Assembly: GCF_000499385.1 (NCBI RefSeq)
Contig: NW_013654498.1
Coordinates: forward strand, 1 to 21,743
Length of the DNA stretch: 21,743 bases
Direction of reading: 5' to 3'
From: Eimeria necatrix
Lineage: Eukaryota; Apicomplexa; Conoidasida; Eucoccidiorida; Eimeriidae
Shown here: positions 1 through 11,240 of the stretch, piece after piece
Layout: each line of letters starts with the position of its first letter
How positions within the stretch are numbered: the stretch's first letter is position 1
The notes under the pieces: generated by a model
Databases searched by the model: none
What the model saw: the letters and a program-made list of their open reading frames with translations, nothing else
Told to the model about the DNA's origin: nothing
Translations under genes and position numbers: made by a program

Positions 1-2083
1 GTTCATGTTTGTTAATGTTGCATTGAGAAGCGCTGCAATGTTCAGGTACTTAACCTCTCTCCCCGGAGGTGGACGCCCAACTGGCTTGTTTGTGGAGTGC
101 AGTCCCTGGGATCAGTCTCTATTTAGAGGGAAGCTCACAAATGCCTGGAACTTACAAACATAGTAGAGGTGGGATTAAGCACTCACAAGCTGCAACCCAA
201 ATATGCCGCGCGGAATGCATCCTGAATTTAGCGGTCTCTAAGTCCTGGAGTTCAGAGCAGCAGGCTACCAAATGAGAAGCAGTCGCAAAGCTTTTGCTAA
301 CAGTCGTTTGGGGCACCGGCAAGGCAACGCAAGTTTTCAAACCAATATTCAGCGCTAGATGAATATCAGGCGTTGAATCGGGCTAATGTCGATTTTTCCT
401 TTTGAGATTACTGAATGTCCCTGTTAACGAATATTGCTCGCTGGATACCTACCAAGTAATGCAGAACAGTAAAAGCGACCACATGACGATACGGAGCTGC
501 GCTAAAACAGTTTGAGCATCGGGCACAAATTAACAACATTCAGCGGAGATAGCAGTGGCGACGTAATGTCCTTCGTGGAAATTTTACATTCTACGGGCGC
601 GAACGCTTCGGCTAGGCCCCTGTATTGTTAGATGTCCTTCCTAATCAATTCAGACGTACACAATAGCAAGAAATGGGCAGATCTGGCAAATGACGTCCCT
701 ATAAAGATGATGTGTTGCGTGCTTCTATAGAAGTCATTAGCATATTTCACACTTCTGTAACCCCCTGCACAAAGTGTACAGTTTAATCTGTTTCTGAATT
801 CAATGCGCTTTGTTTCATAGTCCGTGAACATCGGGTTTGGAATGAAAGGAAAGTGTAAGTCCTTTTCCTTGATGTCTCGTGACAAGGTTACTCATACGTA
901 GTCAATGCTTTCGCGCTCGCATCATTACTTCTACAGGTGCGTGGTTAAATAGCGCACTGCCTGCATCATGCCAATGCCTTTGTTAACTGGATGTTGAGCA
1001 ATGATTGGTACGTCGAGATTTGCGCTCTGTCATTAGCGTACGAACTATTCCTTCCATATAAGTCAGTTAGTACATTAAAAGTGTTTGCTCCGCCGCCACC
1101 AAAACTCGAGGAGAACGATGCCTCCGCGTTTTCTTTTTTTCCCTGTGTCACTTAGTTTTCTAACAAACTATGCACAATGGCACATACTAGCTTTTCATCA
1201 TAACAAAGTGCCGATAACCTCTTCTTGTGTAATTAACTGCATACACAGACCTAAAGCGGTCAAAGCTGTATGCCATGGGTGTGCAATCGCATAATGCAGG
1301 TATTTGTAGGAGTTTCCAGTCAGCAAGCATCCTTAATCACTAGCAGATGCACACAGACACAACATTCACTGAGCATTGGCCCTGCATGGCTTCTCACTTT
1401 GGTCTATGTGCACCGCCTGAGACGGAATGACTTGCAAGCTGCTTGCATCTTTCAATCCACGATCTGCCGATGCTTGACCTTTGGCTCTACCGAATATGAG
1501 AGAGTGGATGCTAGACTTAAATCACAATATACTTCCAAAAAACCTGTAAACTATCTTTTGCCGTGACTGGCCATGCTGGTCATGCCTGTAATATGCCTGA
1601 AATTCACGTGGCCTGATTGCTGGAGAGCTTTGACCCAGTCGGGTCACTTATATTGTCGCGCAAATACTTAGAAGCATCGGCGCATGCTACACTTCGACAA
1701 AATCTCTCCTAAGCTCATCAGAAAGCTTTAGCAACCAAAGGGGCTCTAGGCACGTGAGAAGCGATTCCGTATGCATAGAGGAACTACGCAGGAGTGCGTA
1801 TGTGCTCCCATGTTAGGAGGCAGAAAGACATTTACAACATTGTACAGGCGTTGAGAAGAATGTCCTGCACTGCAACCGCAATAAAAAATTAGAATTTCCA
1901 AAGTTCCTTTTTGGCTTTCTTGTTGGTCAGAGTGGCATGTGAATTCGTTATTTTCGGAGAGGAGGTGTCTAAGAACACTAGCCATGAACGCCCCTTCACC
2001 CTTGGATCAATGCTTCCGTTGAAAAGGCTGCAAATACCCAGAATACATTATCAGGCACACAGTAATGCATCATTGTGTGGCCG
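1..2083. other. Non-coding stretch, no supported gene
   Basis: Both strands are broken by stops every few dozen codons. The longest open frame here is 98 codons (1270-1566, plus strand), and its translation has no domain, signal peptide or composition typical of a real protein. I see no RNA gene, terminal inverted repeats or internal tandem repeat. Nothing specific can be said beyond intergenic or intronic DNA of a eukaryote. A short exon of a long gene cannot be excluded by eye. Confidence 0.6.
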
Positions 2084-2108
2084 CGTCCTACTGAGACGAG
2101 TAAGGACG
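2084..2108. repeat. Small imperfect inverted repeat (hairpin)
   Basis: The arms CGTCCTACT (2084-2092) and AGTAAGGACG (2099-2108) can pair over 9 bp with a single bulged A, around a 6-nt loop. On its own this could be chance. It is listed because a much stronger perfect hairpin starts only 35 bp downstream. Confidence 0.5.
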
Positions 2109-2142
2109 GGTGTGGGAGGGACAACTGCAATTTAGACATCAG

Positions 2143-2184
2143 ATTCATCGCTTGAATGATTTGGAGATCATTCAAGCGATGAAT
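2143..2184. repeat. Perfect 18-bp inverted repeat with 6-nt spacer
   Basis: The left arm ATTCATCGCTTGAATGAT (2143-2160) is the exact reverse complement of the right arm (2167-2184). They are separated by TTGGAG. The flanks do not pair further, so the palindrome is sharply bounded. No coding frame, target-site duplication or larger terminal repeats surround it, so it is not evidently the tip of a transposon. The stem is shorter than a usual microRNA precursor. A local template-switch (snap-back) copying event during replication is a plausible origin. The structure is certain; any function is unknown. Confidence 0.9.
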
Positions 2185-5100
2185 ATGCCTTGCGTCGACT
2201 CTGTTTTTTCTTAGAAAGTTTGAAATCATATCAACACCAAAAGAGTGCCTTTATACCCTTCACGCTCCTTATGTCCAGGGAGAAATGCAATTGCGGTCAG
2301 CACCCGTGTCAACGCTCATGTGGAGGCAACCTACACTTGGTGTTAATATGAGTCGGAATGGCGAATAAATGAGTCATAACCCAATATGGTTCGGACAGTG
2401 AACGATCTCCACTGCATTCCCCTCTAATAAAATCAGCGCAGCATTCCACTGGCACGCGAGAAAATGCTTGTTTGCAATCCTGGTGTAAAAAAAAGGTGCA
2501 TTGAGTTTCCAAAATTAATACTGAAGGCAATTCGAAATTCTGGGCATATGCATGGGATTTTGGGATCCTAGAAGACATGTTGAATTTATGGCACCCACAC
2601 TAAGTATGAGAAGAATTTAGGTCAGTTTCACTGGCTATACATTGTGTCATGAAGAGGGCAGTGAAAAGGAATCCAACTTTTGTTGTTGCTGGGGGTAGTC
2701 TGAGAAGCAAAGCGAAGCGTACTACCTAGAATTTCCGATTCACCATTTGCAGGAGGGGGTTCCGGAAAAATCACGAGCCAAACCCTTAAACAAAGAGAGA
2801 AGAAGATCTACGCATTCCAGACAAAAGTAGCAGCTGCCAAAAGGTTGACCCACAAATTGGAGAAAAGCCTTGGAGAGCGTACTTCTCCGGGTCGCGTGAC
2901 CACGCAACTAGTCACCTGCACAATACCCAAAAGCCTCACCGAAGCATGACGCGCTTTCGTCCACTTGCACAAGAAACTCAGGTCTTCCTAAGAGACCAGG
3001 GGTATCTGGATGTCTTGAAAGCTAAGGCGCACAGACTGTGTTTCAATACTCAGTGTTCCACTGCAAAGGCGTGCAGCGCAGCGCTTGCACTTGCTGAGGT
3101 CTCGAAGGCAGGGGCCCAGTGTCGCCCTGCGCGATTGGTAGCTTTATGCGTTCCGACCTTCCTCCAAATTTGTTCCTGTTTATGACAAGACACCACCGTC
3201 AAGCGAAATCATGACGCGTGGCAGGTGGGAAGTCTGGCGTGAGTGCTGCTGAAAATAAATACGCGAAAAACGCAGAAACGTAGGCCTGGTGTCCGTAATT
3301 GAGCTCAGTTGCTGCCATTCATCGAGTTCTATGTCACTTTCTGCACTCTGTTCTTCATTCATAGCAGCAGAACTCGTATCACAAATGTGCGCAGCACGCC
3401 TTGGTTTTATGTGACAGAAAACTGTTTCGTTCCTGTCTGGGTGAAAGTAAGTGAGCGAAAGAGATCTTACGTGTTGGGGTGGCTCTTGATGCAGGCATGA
3501 GGAATAACGGCTGAGGAAAAAATTAGCAGTGTGCTGTAACCGCCTAACTCTCCTGTGACACAAAGCGTTAAATTCTGAAATGCAAGCACTGCATTGCCAG
3601 CAGCCGCTTTATTGTTATACTTTCATGCTAGGCGTTTTGTTTTTGTGTTTTACACAAATTGTTGTTCCGCAATCCTTACAAACTGTTATATCATATGCTG
3701 GAGGTGGTGTCTATAGAAAGCAGCCGCCCCACGTTTCGTAGTAACTGCAGCTCAGTACTGCTGCTCAACGAAATTGTACGCAACAGAAATTCACTTTTCT
3801 AGGAGTTGCAGCAGCATAATTGGTGCCTTAGTAGCGACAGCTTTAGTTGCTTCGTCTTCTACTGTTTAGCCACAATCGGGATTATGGCAGTCTGGAAATC
3901 GCAATGGAAATCACTTAACTGTTGTGTATTTTAGCATTTAACTATCCCGCAACTACATTTTGTTTCAGTGCTCATGACGAGCAGTATCGAGAGGCCCCAA
4001 TGCAAGATAGAAGAACTTGGCTTCTTGAAGGACTAGGGTCCCGTAAAGTTGACAAAACATAATATCTGGTTTAGTGATGCTTGAATCAGGCTCATTTTGT
4101 GAGGTATTTGTTTCTCGAAGAGGTCGCCACAAACAGAAGATACGTGACATATGATGCGATTCCGTGGCACCTTCTTGGATAGGTGCTCCCAGCCTTTCAA
4201 ACGTCCTTGCAAAAGGTAGCGATTGATACTAGTGATCCTGACAATGCGAATGACAAAAAATCAAATTGAAAGTTAATTACTGCATATAACAGTCCCAAAG
4301 ATTCAAGATTCTTCGGCAGATATCCCCTGGCAAAGTGTGATAAGGATGTGCCACATATGGACTTATCCAAATCGCTAGACTGCAGTTTGAAGGATCACGG
4401 ATTCTGCATGAAGCCAAGAAAGTATTCAATGTGTTCGATTCAAATGAAAGAGAACCCAGTGTCAAGTTTCCCTACGTTTGCGGTCCTAATGAACGCAGGC
4501 CAGTTGAAACCAAGAAAACAACTTATTTTAAATTCGCAAGAAAGTAGCCTGGCTTGACTTCTGCCGCGGACGCCTCCACTTAAACTTGCAAAAAAGGCCA
4601 AAATGGAATGTCGAAGACACTAAAAAATATTTGCGCACTATCTGAAGCCAAAAGTGAGATGCTGTGAACATTCCTTAACTTTTGAATGAACAAGGTGGGA
4701 TATAGGATAGTCGTAGGATATTGGAAGCGAGAAGAAAAACAAAGAGGTCATAAGCAGCAGCACGGCAGCTATGTGCTTTTGCGAACCTGCAAGCCAACAC
4801 ATTATATGGCCGCGTGAAAAGTTTTGCTTAATAGAGACGCATTATTGCTGTTTCACGGTGCTCGGACTGCTAAAATATATGATACACTCAGGAGTGAGCA
4901 AACGAAAAACAGCCACAGCAGCAGCTAACGCTCTTTGCACGGTCTACGCTGGTCAACGAAACATCCCAACACCGTCCTCTCGAGGTCAAATGCAGCTGTT
5001 TCTTGTAAGCACAATGCTGGTAGAACGCTTGCTATTATTGACCCTATGCGCCATGGCGTGCATGAGAGAGTGAGGGATAGGGTCTGTATGGTGTAGACAG

Positions 5101-5453
5101 CGCATTACGCCGCTTGGGGCTTACAATCTAGGGGACATACGGCGAGGCCTCAACGAATTCTCCCTTAAAGGGTAAACGCGAAGGGAAGACAAAAGGTTAC
5201 CTTGCAAAACGAGTATAATCCAGTAACGCCTTTGGCTTTTTACTGCGGCAAAACTCAGCCCACTTGCACCCTACTTATGAGTTCTCACAAGAAGCTCCAC
5301 GTGAAAAGAGATCCGAGAATATCAACACCTCCAACACACCCAATACTACTATAGGGCAATCCCGTCCGAAGAACTGCGTGCACTCCAAAAAGAAGCCAAA
5401 TACCATCCTGAATTCGCTATTACTCTATGCACGGACAAACACTGCTTTTTGTT
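2185..5453. other. Non-coding stretch, no supported gene
   Basis: No gene can be supported. The longest open frame is 127 codons on the minus strand (3180-3563). It contains one short acidic patch (NEEQSAESDIELDEW) but no recognisable domain, and it overlaps an open frame on the other strand. The rest has short frames only, with no repeat of note, no RNA gene and no recognisable regulatory element. Confidence 0.55.
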
Positions 5454-5490
5454 TGCGTGTGTGTGGTGCGTGTGTGCGTGTGTGTATACA
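5454..5490. repeat. Imperfect (GT)n microsatellite
   Basis: About 37 bp of alternating TG/GT with GC interruptions, ending in TGTGTATACA. It is a simple-sequence repeat typical of eukaryotic nuclear DNA. The alternating purine-pyrimidine character is the only notable property. It lies within two overlapping short open frames, whose Cys/Val-rich translation there is simply the repeat being read through. Confidence 0.85.
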
Positions 5491-8400
5491 CCCTGGCATG
5501 GCAGTTCGAATGTGCCAGATCGTCTTCAGTACCTGGGCGTATTGACAACTCCTTTATCGCAATTTTGCTTGAGTAGGCCTATAAGTTTACGACTTAATAT
5601 TAAGGCCTGGCCAAGTGTGAATGTTTTAAAGGATAAAAAAGACGCACGATCTGTACCAAGGAACAGCAGCAACTGGCGGGTAGCACACTAAACAACTGAC
5701 GCCACCTCACATGACAGAAACGAATGCACCTGCCAAAATAGGAATAACGCCCAGTCTTTGAGCCATGTGCAACCCCCTGTGCGTAGTATTTTTATAGCTT
5801 TAATTTTTGGAGTAATTTGAATTCAGCACTATGCAACTGCTTGCCGCATAACAGCTCTCACTGCGTCTTCGATGACCGAGAGATTCGTATCTCTTGGCGC
5901 GTATTTCGAAACTGTTTTTATCCACATCAAGCCATGAAGGTAGGAACCCTGCATGCTGCTTCCAGCTCTTTGCTGGAAAGCTATTGTCAGCATTCGACAC
6001 TGAAATAGACCACCTAGCGGTTTTAAATTGCTTAAAGTTCATAAACGGAGGAAAAAAACTAGAAGCAGCATCAATCTCCATGAAAAAAATGGGGCAAAAG
6101 TAACAGTGTAACAACAGTGTTCCATGGCCTCTCGATTCTCTGATATTGGAGCGGAGCATTTCGCACAATCTTCAGTCATTTGAATCATTATGGCTGGAAA
6201 AGCTGGAGCATGCACGTTTTGCAAATACATGACCTGCAAAAGACCTGCTTGCTAAAACTGCAAGGCGGCGAGTGGAGATGGGAATGAAGCCCTGAGCTCG
6301 CTAACAGAGTAGTGCTCCCGTACGAGCTGCATCAAGAAGCCACAGTTGTGAATGATTTGGCGGATATCTTACATCATATTCATAGTTTCTTTTTTCTGGA
6401 ACGACTTCGCCCACTATGACATTATTGTTTTACGCGCCCACTGCGAAGACTGTAGATATCTAGAGTGCTGCTGCATGCTTTTAGATGAATATATTTAGTC
6501 AGCAAGGCTGGCTTTTCCTCAACCGTACTACCTGAAAGTCTTCATTGAAGCCGATCTACCTCTTTTGCTCACAGCGGTTGAGCGCTTTTTACGTGGCTGA
6601 ACCTCAGCAGTACATGAACGTTCTAGTCATTCAGCGCCAGTACATCTATTTTTATTCAAAGTGCCTGCCTTCCAATACGTACGACCTTCAAAAATTCAAA
6701 TACCAATTGAAGGAAAACAAATTCTGAGCTGCATGCACCGATTTTGGGCAACTCCAGTGCATTCACCATGTGCTGATTCCCTCCTTGAACTCACGTGGCT
6801 AGTGAATATCTCTGATCCAGCCTTTTGTAATCCACAATCCGCCCCATTACAAAGTTCGCATTTTTTCACTTTCTGGCAGCCTTTGCCCTTCTCGCATTTC
6901 GTAGCAGGACTTGAGAAGTACGTAAGAAGCCGACGTATGTGATTGAACGCACAATAGCCTGCCAAAAAAAGACTAAGAAACGAGTGATAGAAGTGGCTGT
7001 TCATGTGAACTGTCGCAGTATCATCAGTTCTCACCAGTTGTGTGCTCCCCTTTCTGCAAGTCTCCAAATGCCTGAGTGCAACTGTAACTGCATAAAAAGT
7101 GCATCTCTACGCTGCAATCTAAGCTTAGTCGAAATGTTCGTGAAGCACATTATAGAGAAACTGCAAAGAATTTGTCTTCCTCGCGCAATCCTGAACGCGA
7201 TCGGGTATCTTATTTCCACACATGGAGAAGCTGTGAAAGCATTTTTTTAGGCAACCACTGACAACGATGGATTTATGTGCACATCAAACTCGTGCAGTTT
7301 CGATTGATGAGTAAGATATTTGTTCTCTGCTCCTTGTGGTGGCTGCTTCATCACTGCACTGCCAGCCATCAAAGGTAACACTGCGGGCTCTTACTGCCTA
7401 GACATAAGTGTTTGCACCAAGCCATCCTTCAAAATAACGTCAGCAGCCAACATAGAAGTATTTGAATGCCAGATACTTATATTTCCAGACTAAGAAATGG
7501 CGGCGTTCGTCTCCCTATTCTGCTTCTCGATAGTTGACGATGTGACGTGCTGATGCAAAGCGTTTAATGACAACTGGACGTTCTGCATGTGTATTGCCAG
7601 TAATCTCTTAGCAGCTACAGTGGAAGTGCACAACATTTATAGCATTCAGCCAGCAGATTCTAGCAGCAGTTTACACTTCCGACTAGACTTTCCAGATACA
7701 ACTGCTTACATTTTGCTGCAGTGGCAAGTTCAGTGGTGGCATTTAGAGTTCTGTTCAAATTCCAGAAAAAAACGAACTTCAGTTTGAAAATAGAGCGCAA
7801 ACTTTATTACCGAAGTGAGCCATTATCCTGCAACTACAACTGGAAGGGTTCACTAAGACGCGCTTTCCAGCAAAACAGGATAAATGAAGGAGGATTCGGA
7901 TAACGGGGTAATGCGGAAATGAACAAATTGGAAAATGAGGCTTGCATGCGCATCCGCGTATTTCTTATTGCTGCCCAAAGCCATCTTCACGTTTCACTTC
8001 TGACGAATCCAGAATTTGCAACAGACAACATTAGCGCCGCCATAAAAAGTGGCAAAGTATTTTGACAGGTAGCCATGCATCTCCTTTTCGCTAGCAGGTA
8101 GCGAATAACTCATTGGAGTACGTGTAATAATGCCCTTTTCGTCTTTGGAAGATCTTTTTAATATGGGACGTAGGCGAGGCTTCATTGCCTGTAAGCGTCG
8201 ACTCAACAACCAACTGAGACGCTGCCCGTTGCGTTCAAGTCCATGCATATCTAAACATTGTCCTCACTATCTACGGAACGTTTGCTCGCAATGTGGAACC
8301 TGACAATGTGCTGGAGAAAATGATGTACTGAATTAGCACTGATTCAGCTGCTCTCAAAGCTCATGCAAACAAGCATCCAATGGACACAAAACCTGGCACA

Positions 8401-9396
8401 CAGAAGCGATAAATGCATAAGCTGAGGCGTGTCGTATTTATTTCATTGCATATCCTCAGACCTCATCAGCAGCATATTTACAGCTGACAGAAAAATAACG
8501 CTCAGTGCAACTGCAACACGTGAAAGCAGTGAACACAGGCTTTACCGATACCCCTTCAGTGCAAAGGAGTCTGCTCTGAATTCAATTTCTTTCCTTTTAA
8601 TTTCATGCCCATGTCATGCAATCCACTATGTTTCTATGTTAAGGACGCTGTCGTAAAAGCTTCTCAGACCTTTCTGAACTGAATGCTGTAGCACTCAGTA
8701 CCTCGTAACGTGGATCAAAGTTTTGTGAAGGCGGAAACGGTGCTAAACTGTCGCCGTATATATGTTTTTGCGGGCGACTCCTTTAGAGCAACTAGACTGC
8801 CACGAGTTCCTACATAACAGCACCAAACATTTTGGAGAAAACTCCCTCAAACCTTGCTTAAGCACGGCTTCTTTCAAGCACCCAAGAAAGTAGCCGCGGC
8901 CGTCACATTTCATGGGAAAGCTGGAAAGATGCGTCCAGTTGTAAAAGCATATAAACGCGACGTCGTCAGATACCAGCATGTGAACAGAAGCGTACATGCA
9001 CAAATTGCCATTTCAGCGGTCTACCGAACCCTAGCTGTAATCTACTTCAACGCTTAATATACAAAATATGTGGCTCCAAACGAATGCTCGGATCCTTTAG
9101 TCAAGAACTAAAATATTTACATGAAAAGACTTCTCTCCGGGCAGAGCAGGGCTGAATAGAGATAACTTCGAAGTATCACACCCGAATGCCGAAGAGTGCT
9201 GCGCGTTACGCGCCTGTTCGTCACATCACGAAGACTGGAATGAAGAGCACGATTTAACGACCAAGTAAACGATGCACAGTTTTTTCTTCTGGTGTCAGAA
9301 CAAACCGTTTGATCAACACAATAGGCCCACGTCAGAGAGCAGAAGCACACGCTGGTGGTAGTAGAAGTGTAGGGTGCTCTTACTAAAGAACACGCT
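5491..9396. other. Non-coding stretch, no supported gene
   Basis: Several open frames of 60 to 123 codons lie on both strands, often overlapping each other, and none has a recognisable domain. The frame at 8854-9057 is Lys/Val-rich but also shadows a minus-strand frame. I see no tandem repeat, no terminal inverted repeats and no RNA gene. Weak similarity to the diverged repeat further right may begin near 9175, where TCACACCC followed by AATGCC recurs near 10435. Confidence 0.55.
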
Positions 9397-10086
9397 GCCC
9401 ACTCTGTCAGCTTAACGCACGATCTGTAAACGGCAGTCGTCTACAAAACCTGACTAAAACGTTGGGTCAACTCGCATGCACGAAACATACGTTTATGAAT
9501 ACCAAATCTCTGCAAAGGTTGGCTCAGCAGAGACGCCAGCAGCCTTGAACAAACTTTTGACCATCCAGCATTGAGAAAGTCTAGCTCTGCTCTCTTACTT
9601 GCGTTCCCCAGTTCTGCAAGTTAGCTTGCGGAGCCAAGCCTTCCTGTCAAACCCATAATTTGTATGAGCCACGCAGCGCTCCACCCGCATTACTTGTGCC
9701 TTATGCACTAGCAGTTGCACTCGTGGTTCACATCTCCATCTCACCAGTGGAACCACAGAAGCACGGCGCATGCTGGCAATTCGTATCACAGCCATATGAG
9801 TCATAACCAGTCCAGCAAATCGAGAAAATTTAGCACAACACTTAGCACCGTCCCGCAAGAACAGCTGGCATTTTACTTTGAGAACAGTGGGGCGTGCAGA
9901 CCGCTATGCACCAGCGTTATAACTTCGTACGTTCATTTAATCCTGGATCCGACCAAACAAAAAAAGCCGAACTGGCACGTTTCTTTTTTTGCCTGGTCTT
10001 GCCGCGTGCACTTTGATGTGGCCGTTGAGCGAGACTCAGATTCTTTCACTGCATCTATAAGCAATAAGTTGCAGTGGGAAGCCTTT
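9397..10086 (+). repeat. Diverged direct repeat, copy A (with about 170 bp extra)
   Basis: Three blocks match copy B in the same order and orientation. The first is a CACTCTGTC...AACGCAC patch at 9397-9420. The second is about 95 bp from 9625 (starting CTTGCGGAGCC), roughly three-quarters identical to B. The third runs from 9903 (GCTATGCACCA) through AACTGGCAC to near 10086. The offset to B is about 1314 bp before 9720 and 1145 bp after 9902, so A carries about 169 bp that B lacks, near 9721-9895. The family is not recognised. A plus-strand open frame of 156 codons (9715-10185) spans the extra segment and the third block and is not credible as a gene. Confidence 0.7.
9721..9895. other. Extra segment inside repeat copy A (insertion in A or deletion in B)
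   Basis: This segment is absent from copy B between two alignable blocks. It has no evident terminal inverted repeats or target duplication. It includes a 17-bp word, AAAATTTAGCACAACAC (9825-9841), that recurs exactly at 13535-13551. This hints that the segment may come from another dispersed repeat. The boundaries are approximate because the flanks are diverged. Confidence 0.45.
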
Positions 10087-10717
10087 CAAAGTCTTCTACC
10101 AGTAAGGCGTGACCAAGCACTGTGGCCCAATGAAATGTGCTCTTTGCACGCAAGCTTGATAAAAACAACTGAACCGCACGCATGACACGGCAGACCTGAA
10201 TACTTTGTCTTGCACACTGCTAGTATTCACCAGCAACGACACCTCAAAAAATACTTCGTGGACCACAGTAGGCCTACAATTGCAATGACAGATGTATGGA
10301 TCAGCGCAACATAAAGGCGAGCCCTAGGTTTACATGCATGCTGACGGTATAGGCCTGCAACAGCGTAACACACAATCTGCAGTGGAACGCTGTAAAAAGC
10401 TTCTCAATATATGTAACACTAACAACATCGTTTTCACACCCATAAAAATGCCAGAGCCTAGCGGTAAAACAAAATAAGCAGATGCCGCAAACAGAGGAAA
10501 GCAGGCGCCTGCACCCGGATGAATCAGAACGCGCCAAAATAAAGTTCAAGTGCACGTTCATGCTGATTCACACGGGTAAAATGTACTTGTATGCCACGCA
10601 CTTGCCGGCTTTTGGCTGCTTCCTAAACATTACTATTGGCAATCACGCCCAACATGGTGGCTCTTCATTCAAACTTGTTACACTGGAAATGTGCCTTGCG
10701 CTTCACGAAAATGAAGT

Positions 10718-11240
10718 AGCCACTCTGTCTCAGCTCAACGCACAGCCTACAGAACGTGATGGCCCTATACGTTTGAATGGAACAAAATTGCACCTAGCAT
10801 GAATCACGCCGAAGCTCAAAGGAGCCTCAACACAGTTAATAACGATCGTTTAACAAATTTCTACCATTCAGCACCAAAAGGCGTAACTCTGATCTGCCGA
10901 GGGCTTTGTTTGATCCTGTAAAACATTCCGTAAAACAACTTGCGGAGCCACTCTTTTCTGTCAACTCCAAAATGTGTATAAGCCAAGCAGGGTGTCGCCC
11001 AAATTACATGTGCATTATGCACTGGCAAGTGATAGCACGCGGAGGCAGCTATGCACCAACGCTACAAACGTGTGTGTTCATTCACGCCTGGCTCCAAAAG
11101 AACAAAACAAATGAACTGGCACACTTCTTTTGATGTGTGGCTCTGTCGCATGCATATAGATAAAGCCGCTAGGTAAGACACTGATTGAATAACTGCACTT
11201 GCCGGCAATAGCTAGAGCTGGTAAGCCTTTTATCGTTCTC
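10718..11240 (+). repeat. Diverged direct repeat, copy B
   Basis: This is the partner of copy A. CACTCTGTCTCAGCTCAACGCAC lies near 10721-10743, the CTTGCGGAGCC block at 10939 to about 11038, and GCTATGCACCA from 11048 on to AACTGGCAC, then AACTGCACTTGCCGGC near 11191. Between 10939 and about 11200 the blocks are continuous without the extra segment of copy A. It is probably an old duplication or two copies of a dispersed element. I see no coding capacity. Confidence 0.65.

Noticed and set aside
3180..3563. 127-codon minus-strand open frame with an acidic patch (NEEQSAESDIELDEW)
   Set aside because: There is no recognisable domain beyond one short acidic stretch, and it overlaps an open frame on the other strand. 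No splice or codon-bias evidence could be established by eye.
5494..5519. GGCAGTTCGAATGTGCC resembling a tRNA T-arm/B-box
   Set aside because: The fifth stem pair is mismatched (G-G). No acceptor stem, D-arm or anticodon arm can be placed in the GT-rich sequence upstream. It is only a small CTGGCA/TGCCAG inverted repeat.
9715..10185. 156-codon plus-strand open frame, the longest in the window
   Set aside because: It spans the extra segment and a diverged repeat block, has no domain, and copy B does not keep the frame open. Chance openness is the better explanation.
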